A stretch of 64,000 nucleotides of DNA from Candidatus Saccharibacteria bacterium HGW-Saccharibacteria-1 (GTDB lineage Bacteria > Patescibacteriota > Saccharimonadia > Saccharimonadales > Saccharimonadaceae). The notes below the pieces were generated by a model. It saw only the letters and a list, made by a program, of their open reading frames with translations. It was not told the origin of the DNA and searched no databases. A program made the position numbers and the translations under genes. The stretch is taken from contig PGXZ01000003.1 in NCBI GenBank assembly GCA_002839415.1, positions 1 through 64,000 of the forward strand, read 5' to 3'. Positions 5,530 through 15,174 of the stretch are shown piece after piece; position 1 is the stretch's first letter; every line of letters starts with the position of its first letter.

Positions 5530-8301
5530 ATGACAAAAACAAAATATTCAGTTTCTGATGTTTATCAAATAAGTACGGACGAAGCCTTAAGCCGATTTAG
5601 CGCTAACCTATCTGGCCTTGATGAGGTTGAGAGCTTAAAGCGTTTGGACGAATACGGCACTAACGGTCTTAGTAATCTTAAGAAAAGTCCAGTGATACTT
5701 AAATTCTTTGCTCAGTTTAAGGATCTAATGATTATTCTTTTGATAATTTGCGCAGCTATTTCATTGTATCTTGGCGATATCCGAACGTCGGGTATTTTAG
5801 TGGCAATTGTAGTTATCAATGCCTTGATTGGTTTTGTTCAAGAGTTCAAGGCTGATAAGGTTATGGACTCTTTGCGGTCATTGATGGTGCCAGAGGCTAA
5901 GGTTTATCGTGGCGGTCAACTTGAGACGATCGAAGCTAGCCAGTTAGTGCCCGGTGACATTATATTTGTTGATGAGGGCGATTCGGTGCCAGCTGATGCC
6001 AGGATATTAGAAGAGAATGAAGTATCGACGAACGACTTTGCTTTGACTGGCGAATCAAACCCTTGTCGTAAATTTACGCACCCAATTTCGGGTATCGTTG
6101 GTATTGGTGATCGTCGCAATTTGATTTTTATGGGTACGACGGTGGCGACTGGGAATGCAGTTTGTTTAGTAGTGGCAACTGGTATGAGCACCGAGCTTGG
6201 ACGTATCGCTTCGCTTAGCCAGTCAACCAAGCCAAGCTTGTCGACGTTGCAGCGCGAAATGAACAACCTAGCCTTTCGCATTACAATCGCAACTTTAATA
6301 TTAGCCGTTATTTTGGTATTTATTTCACTCGGTGCTAATCTAAGCCTGACTGACGCTTTCTTGTTTGCGATTAGTATTTCTAGCGCCATGATACCACAGG
6401 GCTTGCCAGCCGAGGTCAACGTTTCCCTGTCGCGCGCGGCGAGTGTTTTAGCCAAGGAGCGAACACTTGTTAAGAAGCTAAGCGCCGTCGAAACATTAGG
6501 TGCAACCTCTATTATTTGCACTGACAAAACTGGAACTTTGACGAAGAATGAAATGACTGTTGAAAAAATAATGCTATTAAATACGCATTTTGATATCACC
6601 GGTAGTGGATACGAGCCAAAGGGTGAAATCAAAGACGCTAATGGTCAATCGATTGATAAAAATAATTTAAATTACTTATATAAATTCATAGCTACTGGTT
6701 ATTTTGCTAGTAATGCAAAAATTTACGGACCCGACGATAATCATCCAGTCTGGCACTGTATTGGCGATCCGACCGAAGGTGCGTTAATTACATTGACTGA
6801 AAAAGCAGGTATAAATCTTGATACGTTAAATGCAAATTCGCCAGAACTAAAAGAATTTCCGTTTGATTCGGTTCGCAAGCGTATGAGCTCGATACGTACT
6901 TTTGACAATCAATTAACCGTGTTCGTAAAAGGTGCACCAGAATCCGTGCTAGAAAAATGTTCAAGAATTTGGTTGCCTGACGGTACAGTTCGCGAACTTA
7001 ACGATGACGACAGGCGAACTATCCACTTGCAAAATGACGAAATGGCAAATAATGCGATGCGCAACCTCGCCTATGCCTTTAAAAATATTGATGAATCGGT
7101 CGATTACAAACAACACAATCCTGCTATTGTTGAAAATGAATTGATATATATGGGAATGGTTTCGATTATCGACCCTATCCGCGAAGAAGTTGCCGAGGCC
7201 ATGCAGGCTGCACGCGACGCGCATATTCGGGTTTCGATAATCACCGGTGATTATGCTCTGACAGCCAAAGCAATTGCAGTGCGCGCCAAACTAGCTGACA
7301 CGCCAGAAGAAATTGAAGTTGTCGAGGGTGATAAATTGCACGCTCTTCGTGATTCCGAGGTGTTAGAGTTGGTGCTTCGCGGTAGCATCGTCTTTTCGCG
7401 AGTTTCGCCCGAAGATAAGATGCGTATCGTTGGCCTTGTTAAGGATAATAATCATGTGATTGCTGTTACTGGTGATGGTATCAACGATGCCCCAGCTTTA
7501 AAACGAGCGGATATTGGTGTTGCCATGGGCAAGACTGGTACAGACGTTGCCAAACAGTCCGCTGAGATTGTCTTGTTGGATGATAGCTTTCACACATTGG
7601 TTGGTGCGATTCAAAAAGGCCGTACTGTCTATCAAAATATTAAAAAAGCTACTATTTCGTGTTTAACTTCAAATTATGGGGAATTGATGATTGTTTTGAT
7701 TGGACTGGTGGCGATGGCGATTCTGGGTATTCCACCTGCGATTACGCCAATCTTGATATTGTCGATTGATTTAATTGCCGAGCTGTTTCCTATTGCTGCA
7801 CTTGGTTGGGACGAACCAGATAAAGAATTGATGCATGATAGCCCACGGGATACAAAAAATCACATTTTTAATATTTCGACTTTCTTTGACCTATTATTCA
7901 CAGGTAGCTTGATGGGTTTTTTGGCATATGGAAACTATCTTTTCTTTGCGTACAGAAACGGAATAGGTTTGAGCGAGCTTGCTGGCCATGGTTTGTATTT
8001 TAGCGCGGTTACGATAACCTATGTTACGATTGTGCTTTGTCAGCTTGTGAATATTCTAGTCAGGCGATCGCGCAATTCTACGTTTTCGTCATACCTATTC
8101 ACCAACAAGCAACTGTGGATGGCGATGGGCTTTTCGTTAGCATGTGTAATGGCAATTGTTTATATTCCACTAGTGAACCGTATTTTTGGCTCAGGACCAC
8201 TAACTCTAGTTGATTGGGGTTGCGGATTTGCGGCGGCCTTGATGTTCTTTGCGGTCAAGGAAGTCGATAAATTCTCTAGTCGTTCACCTAAAAACGCTTA
8301 A
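5530..8301 (+). CDS. P2-type cation-transporting P-type ATPase
   Basis: 923 aa, normal for calcium- or sodium/potassium-type pumps. The order is: N-terminal cation-ATPase domain, actuator loop with LTGES, TM4, phosphorylation site ICTDKTGTLT, nucleotide-binding domain with KGAPE, hinge VTGDGINDAP, and C-terminal helices. TM4 reads MIPQGLPAE, with Gln where SERCA and Na,K-ATPase have the ion-binding Glu of PEGLP. TM6 reads LSIDLIAELFP, nearer the Na,K-type IDLGTD than the Ca-type NLVTDG. The transported ion is therefore open (Ca2+, Na+ or H+). AAAGGA lies 8 nt before the ATG. Confidence 0.9.
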   Translation: MTKTKYSVSDVYQISTDEALSRFSANLSGLDEVESLKRLDEYGTNGLSNLKKSPVILKFFAQFKDLMIILLIICAAISLYLGDIRTSGILVAIVVINALIGFVQEFKADKVMDSLRSLMVPEAKVYRGGQLETIEASQLVPGDIIFVDEGDSVPADARILEENEVSTNDFALTGESNPCRKFTHPISGIVGIGDRRNLIFMGTTVATGNAVCLVVATGMSTELGRIASLSQSTKPSLSTLQREMNNLAFRITIATLILAVILVFISLGANLSLTDAFLFAISISSAMIPQGLPAEVNVSLSRAASVLAKERTLVKKLSAVETLGATSIICTDKTGTLTKNEMTVEKIMLLNTHFDITGSGYEPKGEIKDANGQSIDKNNLNYLYKFIATGYFASNAKIYGPDDNHPVWHCIGDPTEGALITLTEKAGINLDTLNANSPELKEFPFDSVRKRMSSIRTFDNQLTVFVKGAPESVLEKCSRIWLPDGTVRELNDDDRRTIHLQNDEMANNAMRNLAYAFKNIDESVDYKQHNPAIVENELIYMGMVSIIDPIREEVAEAMQAARDAHIRVSIITGDYALTAKAIAVRAKLADTPEEIEVVEGDKLHALRDSEVLELVLRGSIVFSRVSPEDKMRIVGLVKDNNHVIAVTGDGINDAPALKRADIGVAMGKTGTDVAKQSAEIVLLDDSFHTLVGAIQKGRTVYQNIKKATISCLTSNYGELMIVLIGLVAMAILGIPPAITPILILSIDLIAELFPIAALGWDEPDKELMHDSPRDTKNHIFNISTFFDLLFTGSLMGFLAYGNYLFFAYRNGIGLSELAGHGLYFSAVTITYVTIVLCQLVNILVRRSRNSTFSSYLFTNKQLWMAMGFSLACVMAIVYIPLVNRIFGSGPLTLVDWGCGFAAALMFFAVKEVDKFSSRSPKNA

Positions 8302-8325
8302 CTTTGAATCGCTAATACAATAGAC

Positions 8326-8354
8326 TTTACAAATAAGCACTTTCATGTTAATAT
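8326..8354 (+). promoter_or_regulatory. Promoter of the Wzz-like gene (shared type)
   Basis: TTTACA, 17-nt spacer, TAATAT with TGT before it (extended -10). The spacer shares CACTT and ATGT in register with the promoter at 9238-9266. Confidence 0.75.
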
Positions 8355-8379
8355 TGAGATATTAAATGAGGAAAAAATA

Positions 8380-9198
8380 GTGCAAGACATTAATCTGTAT
8401 CAGCTGCTTAAATTCTATGCCAAAAATTGGATATGGATTGTATCGATAACCTTAACTAGCTTAGTTCTTGGAATAATTTTTTGTAATTTTATCCAGACGC
8501 CAATGTACAAAAGTGAGGCTACGTTACTTTTAGTTCGTTCAAATAGTCTTGCGAGTGGAACCTCTCAAGATACGGTACTTATCAATAATTACATCGAGCT
8601 ATTTAAATCTAGGCGCGTACTTGATCCAGTTATTGAAAAACAAAAATTAAATATAGCCTATGATGAGATGGCTGGTCTGGTCGAAGCTTCTAATAGCAAA
8701 AGCACCGAGGTTATTAAAGTCGCGGTTTCGACTACTGATGCTGAAAAAAGTAAATCGTTCCTAGAAGAAGCCGTTATTTCGTTTAAGGCTCAGGTTAAGC
8801 AGTTATATAAACTTGATAACGTTAAAGTCGTTGATAGTGCTAGCCTAGCGTCAAAATCTTATAATATCAACAAGGGCTTAACGATATTACTATCAACGGT
8901 TGCAGGCTTTTTGTTTATAATTATTATTCTGTTTTTTGTGTATGATTTCAGAATATCAACTAAATCTAAAAAAACTTCTGACGAACCTACTGATGATGGC
9001 GAATTAGTCGTAGAGAATGTCGATGTCTTAATTCAGCCAGATGATGTATTGCGAATACCTGAGATAAAAAATGATACGCCAAATAATGCAGCAGTAGTCG
9101 AACCAAAAGCTAATCCGTCGACATACACCAACACTCTCAGGGCGCGCGATAGGCTGTTTCAAGCCTCTTACCCACGAGAGCGAAATATCAGACGTTGA
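8380..9198 (+). CDS. Wzz/CapA-type polysaccharide chain-length regulator
   Basis: 272 aa with TM1 near residues 18-37, an extracytoplasmic coiled region of about 120 residues, TM2 near residues 165-190, and an acidic cytoplasmic tail of about 80 residues. This is the Wzz fold of polysaccharide co-polymerases. The tail has no Walker motifs or tyrosine cluster, so there is no BY-kinase. It should set chain length for the polymer made by the neighbouring Wzy/Wzx set. The start is GTG at 8380 with GAGG upstream. Its promoter matches that of the following sugar-transferase gene, suggesting co-regulation. Confidence 0.8.
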   Translation: MQDINLYQLLKFYAKNWIWIVSITLTSLVLGIIFCNFIQTPMYKSEATLLLVRSNSLASGTSQDTVLINNYIELFKSRRVLDPVIEKQKLNIAYDEMAGLVEASNSKSTEVIKVAVSTTDAEKSKSFLEEAVISFKAQVKQLYKLDNVKVVDSASLASKSYNINKGLTILLSTVAGFLFIIIILFFVYDFRISTKSKKTSDEPTDDGELVVENVDVLIQPDDVLRIPEIKNDTPNNAAVVEPKANPSTYTNTLRARDRLFQASYPRERNIRR

Positions 9199-9237
9199 TA
9201 TTGTCGTAAGATTGATTAAAGCATAAACAAAATATAA

Positions 9238-9266
9238 TTTACAAACTTACACTTCTATGTTAATAT
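9238..9266 (+). promoter_or_regulatory. Promoter of the sugar transferase gene (shared type)
   Basis: TTTACA, 17-nt spacer, TAATAT, preceded by TGT. Nearly identical in sequence and spacing to 8326-8354. Confidence 0.75.
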
Positions 9267-9294
9267 AAGTGTAAATCAGAGAGGAATTGCAAAG

Positions 9295-9966
9295 GTGCGG
9301 AGTGTGAATTTTTATCAGTTATATATTAAGAGAGTTTTCGATGTTATATTTTCGATCACTTTGTTAGCTATCTTATTTGTTCCGCTTTTGTTTGTCGCCC
9401 TCTGGGTAAAACTTGATTCAAAGGGGCCTGTCTTTTTCAAACACATCAGAGCCGGTAAGAGTCGCAAGCCTTTTATGGTTTATAAATTCCGTTCAATGAG
9501 TGTTAGTGCTCCAAAGTATCAGGCAACCAATGACCTGTTAGACGCCGGTACTTATATAACTTTTTCGGGGCGAATAATGCGAAAACTTTCAATTGATGAA
9601 TTGCCCCAACTGATTAACGTAATTAAGGGTGAAATGAGCATCGTTGGCCCCCGTCCTGTTATTCTAGAAGAAGAGGATCTGCTTGCTGAGCGCGAAAAGT
9701 ATAACGCAAACTCCTGCAAGCCAGGTATAACCGGCTGGGCGCAGGTTAATGGGCGCGACGAGCTCCGTATAAAAGAAAAAGCTAAAATGGACGGATACTA
9801 TGTTGATAATTTCGGTTTGATTATGGACGTCAAGTGCCTTATTAGGACCTTGCGGGCTGTCCTTTCCATGCACGGTCACAAAGAAGGTCACGAGAGTAAG
9901 CCTATAATTGATTTTGATGACTCGGCTTTGTCGCAGATTATTGAGTACGCTCGTTTTAACGGCTAA
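9295..9966 (+). CDS. Polyprenyl-phosphate sugar-1-phosphate transferase (WcaJ/RfbP type)
   Basis: 223 aa. An N-terminal hydrophobic reentrant helix is followed by the bacterial sugar transferase domain: KRVFDV, GPVFFKHIRAG, YKFRSM, RKLSIDELPQLINV, GEMSIVGPRP, and KPGITGWAQVNGR. It transfers a sugar-1-phosphate from a nucleotide sugar to undecaprenyl phosphate, the first step of repeat-unit assembly. Only the catalytic domain is present, as in RfbP C-terminal or PglC-like enzymes. The GTG at 9295 is taken as the start. A second in-frame GTG at 9304 with a closer purine-rich site is possible. Confidence 0.9.
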   Translation: MRSVNFYQLYIKRVFDVIFSITLLAILFVPLLFVALWVKLDSKGPVFFKHIRAGKSRKPFMVYKFRSMSVSAPKYQATNDLLDAGTYITFSGRIMRKLSIDELPQLINVIKGEMSIVGPRPVILEEEDLLAEREKYNANSCKPGITGWAQVNGRDELRIKEKAKMDGYYVDNFGLIMDVKCLIRTLRAVLSMHGHKEGHESKPIIDFDDSALSQIIEYARFNG

Positions 9967-10022
9967 TGTCAAATTGAACGATCATTTTATAATTATAAAT
10001 AAACTTAATCTAAAAGTGCCTT

Positions 10023-11552
10023 TTATCTCGAAACTAATTTACGTAAAACTTTTTTCGCTATCCTTTTAAAGTAATTTAGTTCTTCGCTTTTTCGATAAAA
10101 TATTGCTAAGACTAAGCTAGGGAGTATGAGGGCCGCCAGAACGGCTGCAGCAAGTTGTGTGGTTATTGACTCTATTGTCAGAGCCTTTAGCGTTACAACA
10201 GAAATAGCAGCGGTAATAGATGCCAGAATGATATATAGCAATAATTCTTTAAAATATTGCACATAATTTTTATCAAATAATTTTTTATATATAAATTTAG
10301 GGTAGCTATAAAATAGTATAAAAGCATTGCTAACTATGGTTCCCATGAAGACACCGGCTAAGCCAAAATATCGTAAAAAGATTATAGAGGCTGTTATATT
10401 GATCAAGGACTCGTATATGGGTATTAACCTATCTTCGTGGAATATACCAGCTGCCTCTTTGAAGCTATTATTTGAGCTTCGCATTATTTGCAGGAATAAA
10501 TTTATAGACAGCGCTATTACCACGCTGTTAGTAAGTAGATATTGTTTTCCGAGCCACAGTGTCATAAATGGGTTTGCGGCTAGCAAAAACCCCAATGACA
10601 TTATTGATGCTATCCAAAAGTTTATGAACCCCATTCTTCTGTATGTGATGAATAATTTTTCTTCATTATCGCTTGCGACCAAATTTCCGATAGTAGTAGT
10701 TATTGCGCCAAAAATCTGATTATTAACACTTTGAATTGCACTTATGATAATGTAGTAATTATTAAATAGTCCGACAGTTCTAATGCCTAGAAATATTGAT
10801 ATTATTATATTGTCCGATCCGAAAACAATAAATGTACCAATCTTATGAAAGAAAAGCCCTTTAATCTTTTTGATAATATCATTGCGAGTACTTATTTCTA
10901 TTTGATTGCTGTCTTTATTGATATTGAATTGATAGCGTTTGTTTATTATTAATGTTAATACTGTATTTTCTAGAATGCGTACGATGATTTTTATTAGCAA
11001 GTACCCATAATAGTTATGGGTTGAGATTAGCCAGACTATTTGAGCGCTATTCATAATAGCGACATAGCCAAGGTGGGCCATATTTATAATATAGTTTTTC
11101 TGATCAGCGTATAACAAGGAGCGTTTATATGTTAATAGATATGAACAGATTATATCAATAATAAATAGAATAAATATTATATAAATATTTTCATTGATGG
11201 TTACTTCACCTGTTATTAGCGTAATAAATGGCAATATAGCCAGTCCGAGCATTGCAATTAGTGCGGCAACGACTCGGTAGCCGTTTCTATAAAAATTTAA
11301 TAATGAAGTTATTTGGTGTTCGTCTTTGTCTTTTATTGGTTTGTATAGATGAAATATTATTGCACTTCCAAGACCTAATTCGACAATCCCGAGCATTGTT
11401 GTTATATTCGTGAATAAACCATTTATGCCCATATACTCAAGGCTTAAAGTACTTGCAAAAACTCTTTGGGCGATAAAACTTAAGACTATCGTAAATGTAC
11501 TTAATACAAGTGCGGATATAGCGTTTATGAATACTGTTTTTGTCCTAGACAT
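10023..11552 (-). CDS. Wzx-type repeat-unit flippase (MATE/MOP superfamily)
   Basis: 509 aa with 12-14 hydrophobic segments. The N terminus has LEYMGINGLFTNITTMLGIVELGLGSAI in segments, typical of Polysacc_synt/Wzx proteins of Gram-positive capsule clusters. It should flip the lipid-linked repeat unit across the membrane. Its start overlaps the end of the upstream GT2 gene by 8 nt, so it is the last gene of the five-gene operon 15938-10023. No clear terminator was seen at its 3' end; only a TTTATAATTATAAA palindrome lies between it and the converging sugar transferase. Confidence 0.85.
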   Translation of the reverse strand: MSRTKTVFINAISALVLSTFTIVLSFIAQRVFASTLSLEYMGINGLFTNITTMLGIVELGLGSAIIFHLYKPIKDKDEHQITSLLNFYRNGYRVVAALIAMLGLAILPFITLITGEVTINENIYIIFILFIIDIICSYLLTYKRSLLYADQKNYIINMAHLGYVAIMNSAQIVWLISTHNYYGYLLIKIIVRILENTVLTLIINKRYQFNINKDSNQIEISTRNDIIKKIKGLFFHKIGTFIVFGSDNIIISIFLGIRTVGLFNNYYIIISAIQSVNNQIFGAITTTIGNLVASDNEEKLFITYRRMGFINFWIASIMSLGFLLAANPFMTLWLGKQYLLTNSVVIALSINLFLQIMRSSNNSFKEAAGIFHEDRLIPIYESLINITASIIFLRYFGLAGVFMGTIVSNAFILFYSYPKFIYKKLFDKNYVQYFKELLLYIILASITAAISVVTLKALTIESITTQLAAAVLAALILPSLVLAIFYRKSEELNYFKRIAKKVLRKLVSR

Positions 11553-12513
11553 TTTTTTTCACACTATCATGAAGAAGTACTAATATTTTTGGGTGTAACG
11601 TTGCTAATAATGCGAATAGCTTGTCCTTTATGCTCGATTTTTTGTCAAAAATAATTGATTTAGAAGTTTTTCTTATTATGTTTCTACACATGTTGAAATC
11701 TTTGATATGTTCTTTTCTTAATTCTTTATCCATAGAGAAAGCCGTTCTTGTTGCGGCAAAAAATAGCCGACGTTTTGCTGCAGTTTCAAGTTCTGGAAAT
11801 AGTTTTTTGACATCATCTAGCATGTCGGTACTTACTTTTACTGCATCCATTCGAGATTTGGTAAATTTTGCACGTGTTGTATTTTTAGGATTTTGAAAAT
11901 ATATATATTTTTTTTGATTACTAATTATTATTTTTTTTGCCTTCTTAAATACTTCATAGTTGAACATAAAGTCTTCACCTATGGTGGTATTTTCTGGGAA
12001 GCGTATCCGTGCTACTATTCTTCTTGAATATAGTTTAGCGCAGGGACCATTGTCGATGTTTATCTGGTAAAACATATATTCAATGCCCTTTTTACCACTA
12101 ATTGATTCAATTGATTCAATTTTGTTATTTTCAATATCTGATATGTCTCTCGATTTTTTCAGGGCATATTCACAAGACACGACATCTGCATTATCTGATA
12201 TTTTTACTAAGTATTCAATCATGTCCGCAGTACAAAGGTCGTCGGCGTCGACGAAGCAAATATAATCGCCTTTTGACATTTTAATACCCGCATTCCTTGC
12301 TAGTGATACGCCAGATTTCTTTTGGTGTGTTACGATTAACCTATCGTCTATTTTTTCAAAATTATCTAATATTTCACCGGTGCCATCATATGAACCGTCG
12401 TCTATGACTATAATTTCAATATTAGCGTAAGTTTGATTTAGCAGACAGCGTAAGCAATCTTGTATATAATCTGCTGTATTGAATACTGGAACTATAATTG
12501 ATATCTTTTTCAT
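11545..12513 (-). CDS. Family 2 glycosyltransferase
   Basis: 322 aa GT-A fold enzyme. IIVPVFNTADYI lies at the N terminus, then VIDDGSYDGT (nucleotide-sugar binding), GVSLARNAGI, and FVDADD (the DXD-type metal site), with a helical C-terminal part after residue 220. It would add a sugar to the lipid-linked intermediate. It overlaps the genes on both sides by 4-8 nt, a sign of translational coupling in one operon. Acceptor and donor sugars are unknown. Confidence 0.85.
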   Translation of the reverse strand: MKKISIIVPVFNTADYIQDCLRCLLNQTYANIEIIVIDDGSYDGTGEILDNFEKIDDRLIVTHQKKSGVSLARNAGIKMSKGDYICFVDADDLCTADMIEYLVKISDNADVVSCEYALKKSRDISDIENNKIESIESISGKKGIEYMFYQINIDNGPCAKLYSRRIVARIRFPENTTIGEDFMFNYEVFKKAKKIIISNQKKYIYFQNPKNTTRAKFTKSRMDAVKVSTDMLDDVKKLFPELETAAKRRLFFAATRTAFSMDKELRKEHIKDFNMCRNIIRKTSKSIIFDKKSSIKDKLFALLATLHPKILVLLHDSVKKNV

Positions 12514-13961
12514 TTTATTATTTTTTCTTTATTATTTCTTGATATAACCATCGACAACAAAAATATTAAAGTCAATAGTATTATCGTTTTTGGATATAAC
12601 AGTTGCATTATTACGTTTGCGACAATACCTCTTGGCAGCATAAAAATCTCAGTAGTAATTATCAATATTATATAATTTATAATCCAATATTTGCCAAAAG
12701 CGTTGGTCGCCTTGATTAAGAATAGCCCTATTATAAATGAAATAGCAAAGACGCCAATCCAGCCTGCATCGAGATATGAATCGATAATATAAGAACTTCC
12801 TAGTCCGTAACCTTCTAAATATCTGTCTCCAATTACAACGTAAGATAGCGCATCTGCGCTATTTACGCCGCGCTCGGCGCTCTTCAATGTTTGACTGCTT
12901 ATTGTTTTGTTGCTACCAAGGAAATAGCCCGCCAGGTTGTTTATTACTGGCGAAAAGATATAGCTACCGTAAGCTGGCTTTGGTATTTCTTCTTCTCGTT
13001 CTATTGAGAATGCGACAATTCGAAAAGTTACCCCTTGTTTTTCTATTAGGTCTACGAGGCCATTGCTACTGGTGTTGTCGTTTGACATATTAGCGTTCCC
13101 TCTACTATTACCGACCGCGGACATTGCAATCATAATAATTGGTGTCATTATGATAATCATGATCAGTTCTTTTTTCTTTAGCCATTGCTTGCTTTCGCTG
13201 AATGAAATTGGTCGATATTTTCGAAGTAGTATGTATGCTAGCGAGAAAACTATTGCACTAATAAGCGGAGCCCGAGAACCAATTATACAAATTGGTATTT
13301 GGGACATGATATATATCATTAGTACTAAATTTGTTTTTTTCTTTGATGGATAAGTGGCTAGAAATACGCACATTACATAAATGAAAAGTTGTGAGATTCC
13401 AGTCAACATTTCGGGCATAATCGAACGACTGGAATCTATATAAAGACTTTCGTATGGCTGGCCTCTCATTGATTCAAGCAATAGAAGATTGTAAACTAAA
13501 AATACTATTCCTGATAAAATCGACAATGGCCATGATATATTTTTTACAATTTTTGATCTTTTACTTATTGATGCGCTATGCGAATTATTTGGTGACATTA
13601 AACCTATTATGCTTCCAATAATTACTCCGTATAAGCTAATATAAATTAATCTAAGAGTTTTAATTATTGAGTCATTGTTTACGTATTGTGAAGTAGTGTC
13701 TCCGTTTATAAAATGCAATGTGTATCTACCTAGCAGAAATAAACCAATTGCACAGGTAAATAACAAAAGAAGAAATGATCTATTCCAACTTTTGGCGCAC
13801 ATAAGGATTATTGAAAAAAACAAGAGACTCACAGAAATAAATAGTGTAACTTGATTATTAAATCCAAACAGAAAAAACACCATTGATGTAGTTATGGCGA
13901 ACGATAATATTATTACTAATCGGACGCTAATGCGTGGCATCTTTTGATTACTGCATTTCAT
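12510..13961 (-). CDS. Wzy-like polysaccharide polymerase
   Basis: 483 aa, about 12 membrane segments, with a long extracytoplasmic loop (about residues 265-385) holding Arg-rich and Asp-rich stretches. This is the topology of O-antigen/capsule polymerases, which have little sequence conservation. Assignment rests on topology and on the operon context between two glycosyltransferase-type genes and a Wzx flippase. The 5' end overlaps the TagF-like gene by 14 nt and the 3' end overlaps the GT2 gene by 4 nt. Confidence 0.7.
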   Translation of the reverse strand: MKCSNQKMPRISVRLVIILSFAITTSMVFFLFGFNNQVTLFISVSLLFFSIILMCAKSWNRSFLLLLFTCAIGLFLLGRYTLHFINGDTTSQYVNNDSIIKTLRLIYISLYGVIIGSIIGLMSPNNSHSASISKRSKIVKNISWPLSILSGIVFLVYNLLLLESMRGQPYESLYIDSSRSIMPEMLTGISQLFIYVMCVFLATYPSKKKTNLVLMIYIMSQIPICIIGSRAPLISAIVFSLAYILLRKYRPISFSESKQWLKKKELIMIIIMTPIIMIAMSAVGNSRGNANMSNDNTSSNGLVDLIEKQGVTFRIVAFSIEREEEIPKPAYGSYIFSPVINNLAGYFLGSNKTISSQTLKSAERGVNSADALSYVVIGDRYLEGYGLGSSYIIDSYLDAGWIGVFAISFIIGLFLIKATNAFGKYWIINYIILIITTEIFMLPRGIVANVIMQLLYPKTIILLTLIFLLSMVISRNNKEKIIK

Positions 13962-15174
13962 AATTTTTTATAGCCTTGAATATTCTCTCGGAATTATTTT
14001 TGTCAATTTTTCCAAAGAATTTGTCTACTCTTTCTATGTATGGTTTTGTCATTGCAAAATTGTTTTGTTGGGATTTAATTAAATTATTAACGGTTGATTT
14101 GTTGGATTTGCATATTGGACCAAATCCGTTATTGCTATATGAAAAGTAGCCTTGCTGATATTGTTTTTTTCGATATTCCTCTTGGTCAAATTGATAGTAA
14201 ATAATAGGTTTTTGCATGTATGCAAAATCAAAAAAAACAGAAGAGTAATCTGTAATCAAGATTGCGGATTCTTTTAATAGGGTCTGTATATCAACATCTT
14301 CTTTTTTTAGTATTTTAATATTGTTATTTTTTATCATAAAAAAATCAGCGTACTTTTGCATATTAAAGTGAAGATAGAAGCATACCTGTAGATTATTATC
14401 TAAGATGTACTCATTGAACTTTTTATTATTTAATAAGCTCATCCAGTCTTGATAAAATTTGCTGTTAATAAAATCATCTTTGTTTTTGTCGAGAAAGTTC
14501 GTGTCTCTTCCCAGCCAATTTCGCCACGTCGGCATAATTAACACTTGCCGTTTATTGATGCTGATATCATGGAGCATGTCAAATCTTGCAAATCCGGTGT
14601 TTATAACATTACTACTTGGATATCCAAATTTTTGTTTGATGTATAAGTACTCGTCATTCGCACCGCATATAAATAATTTAAACTTAGTTTCATTAAAATA
14701 AAGCCATTTTAGGTTGTCTTTCGTAATTCCATGTTGTAGAAAGGTTCTATTGTTTCTTATTAATCCGTATATATGAAGCAAGTAAAATATCGCAGGAGAT
14801 GGATTGCCACCCTTCTGTGTGCTTATGTTTTCTTTTGCTGATAAATAGTATATCCAGTGTCCTATACTGCCGTAATTGATGATACCCCCTAGTCTTTCAA
14901 GCTTCTTGCGATCTGGCGAATTATTTTTGATAGCGTAATACGATTCTATTTCCGGATGCTCTTTTTTTAGATAAGCATAAAAATGATACCCATTATCTCT
15001 TGCAGTGTCAGGTGATTCGCATATTAGCCAAGGCTCTCTCTCTTGCCATTTTAAATATATTCGATAGATAATTGCAATTGGATATACGAGTATAAACTTA
15101 AATATTGAAACAAAATCGCTTAATTTTAAATAATGTAGGTTAGAAAATAGCCTTTTGAATGAAAGACTTACCAT
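13948..15174 (-). CDS. CDP-glycerol glycerophosphotransferase family protein (TagF/TagB-like)
   Basis: 408 aa. The C-terminal half carries the Glyphos_transf signature: NVINTGFARFD, LIMPTWRNWL, LLKESAILITDYSSVFFDFAY, QKPIIYYQFDQEEYR, then a Gly/Tyr-rich GYFSYSNNGFGP. Family members polymerise or prime glycerol-phosphate or ribitol-phosphate on a teichoic-acid-like chain, using CDP-activated alditols. With the LCP and LtaS-like genes nearby, this suggests a phosphate-containing wall polymer. It overlaps both operon neighbours. The substrate alditol cannot be read from sequence. Confidence 0.85.
   Translation of the reverse strand: MVSLSFKRLFSNLHYLKLSDFVSIFKFILVYPIAIIYRIYLKWQEREPWLICESPDTARDNGYHFYAYLKKEHPEIESYYAIKNNSPDRKKLERLGGIINYGSIGHWIYYLSAKENISTQKGGNPSPAIFYLLHIYGLIRNNRTFLQHGITKDNLKWLYFNETKFKLFICGANDEYLYIKQKFGYPSSNVINTGFARFDMLHDISINKRQVLIMPTWRNWLGRDTNFLDKNKDDFINSKFYQDWMSLLNNKKFNEYILDNNLQVCFYLHFNMQKYADFFMIKNNNIKILKKEDVDIQTLLKESAILITDYSSVFFDFAYMQKPIIYYQFDQEEYRKKQYQQGYFSYSNNGFGPICKSNKSTVNNLIKSQQNNFAMTKPYIERVDKFFGKIDKNNSERIFKAIKNYEMQ

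Noticed and set aside
5916-6632. 238-codon antisense frame inside the P2-type ATPase gene
   Set aside because: The plus-strand frame has all P-type ATPase motifs. The antisense product has no motif, no ribosome site and the composition of a shadow frame. The same holds for the long antisense frames at 38622-39146, 42896-43324 and 47913-48335.
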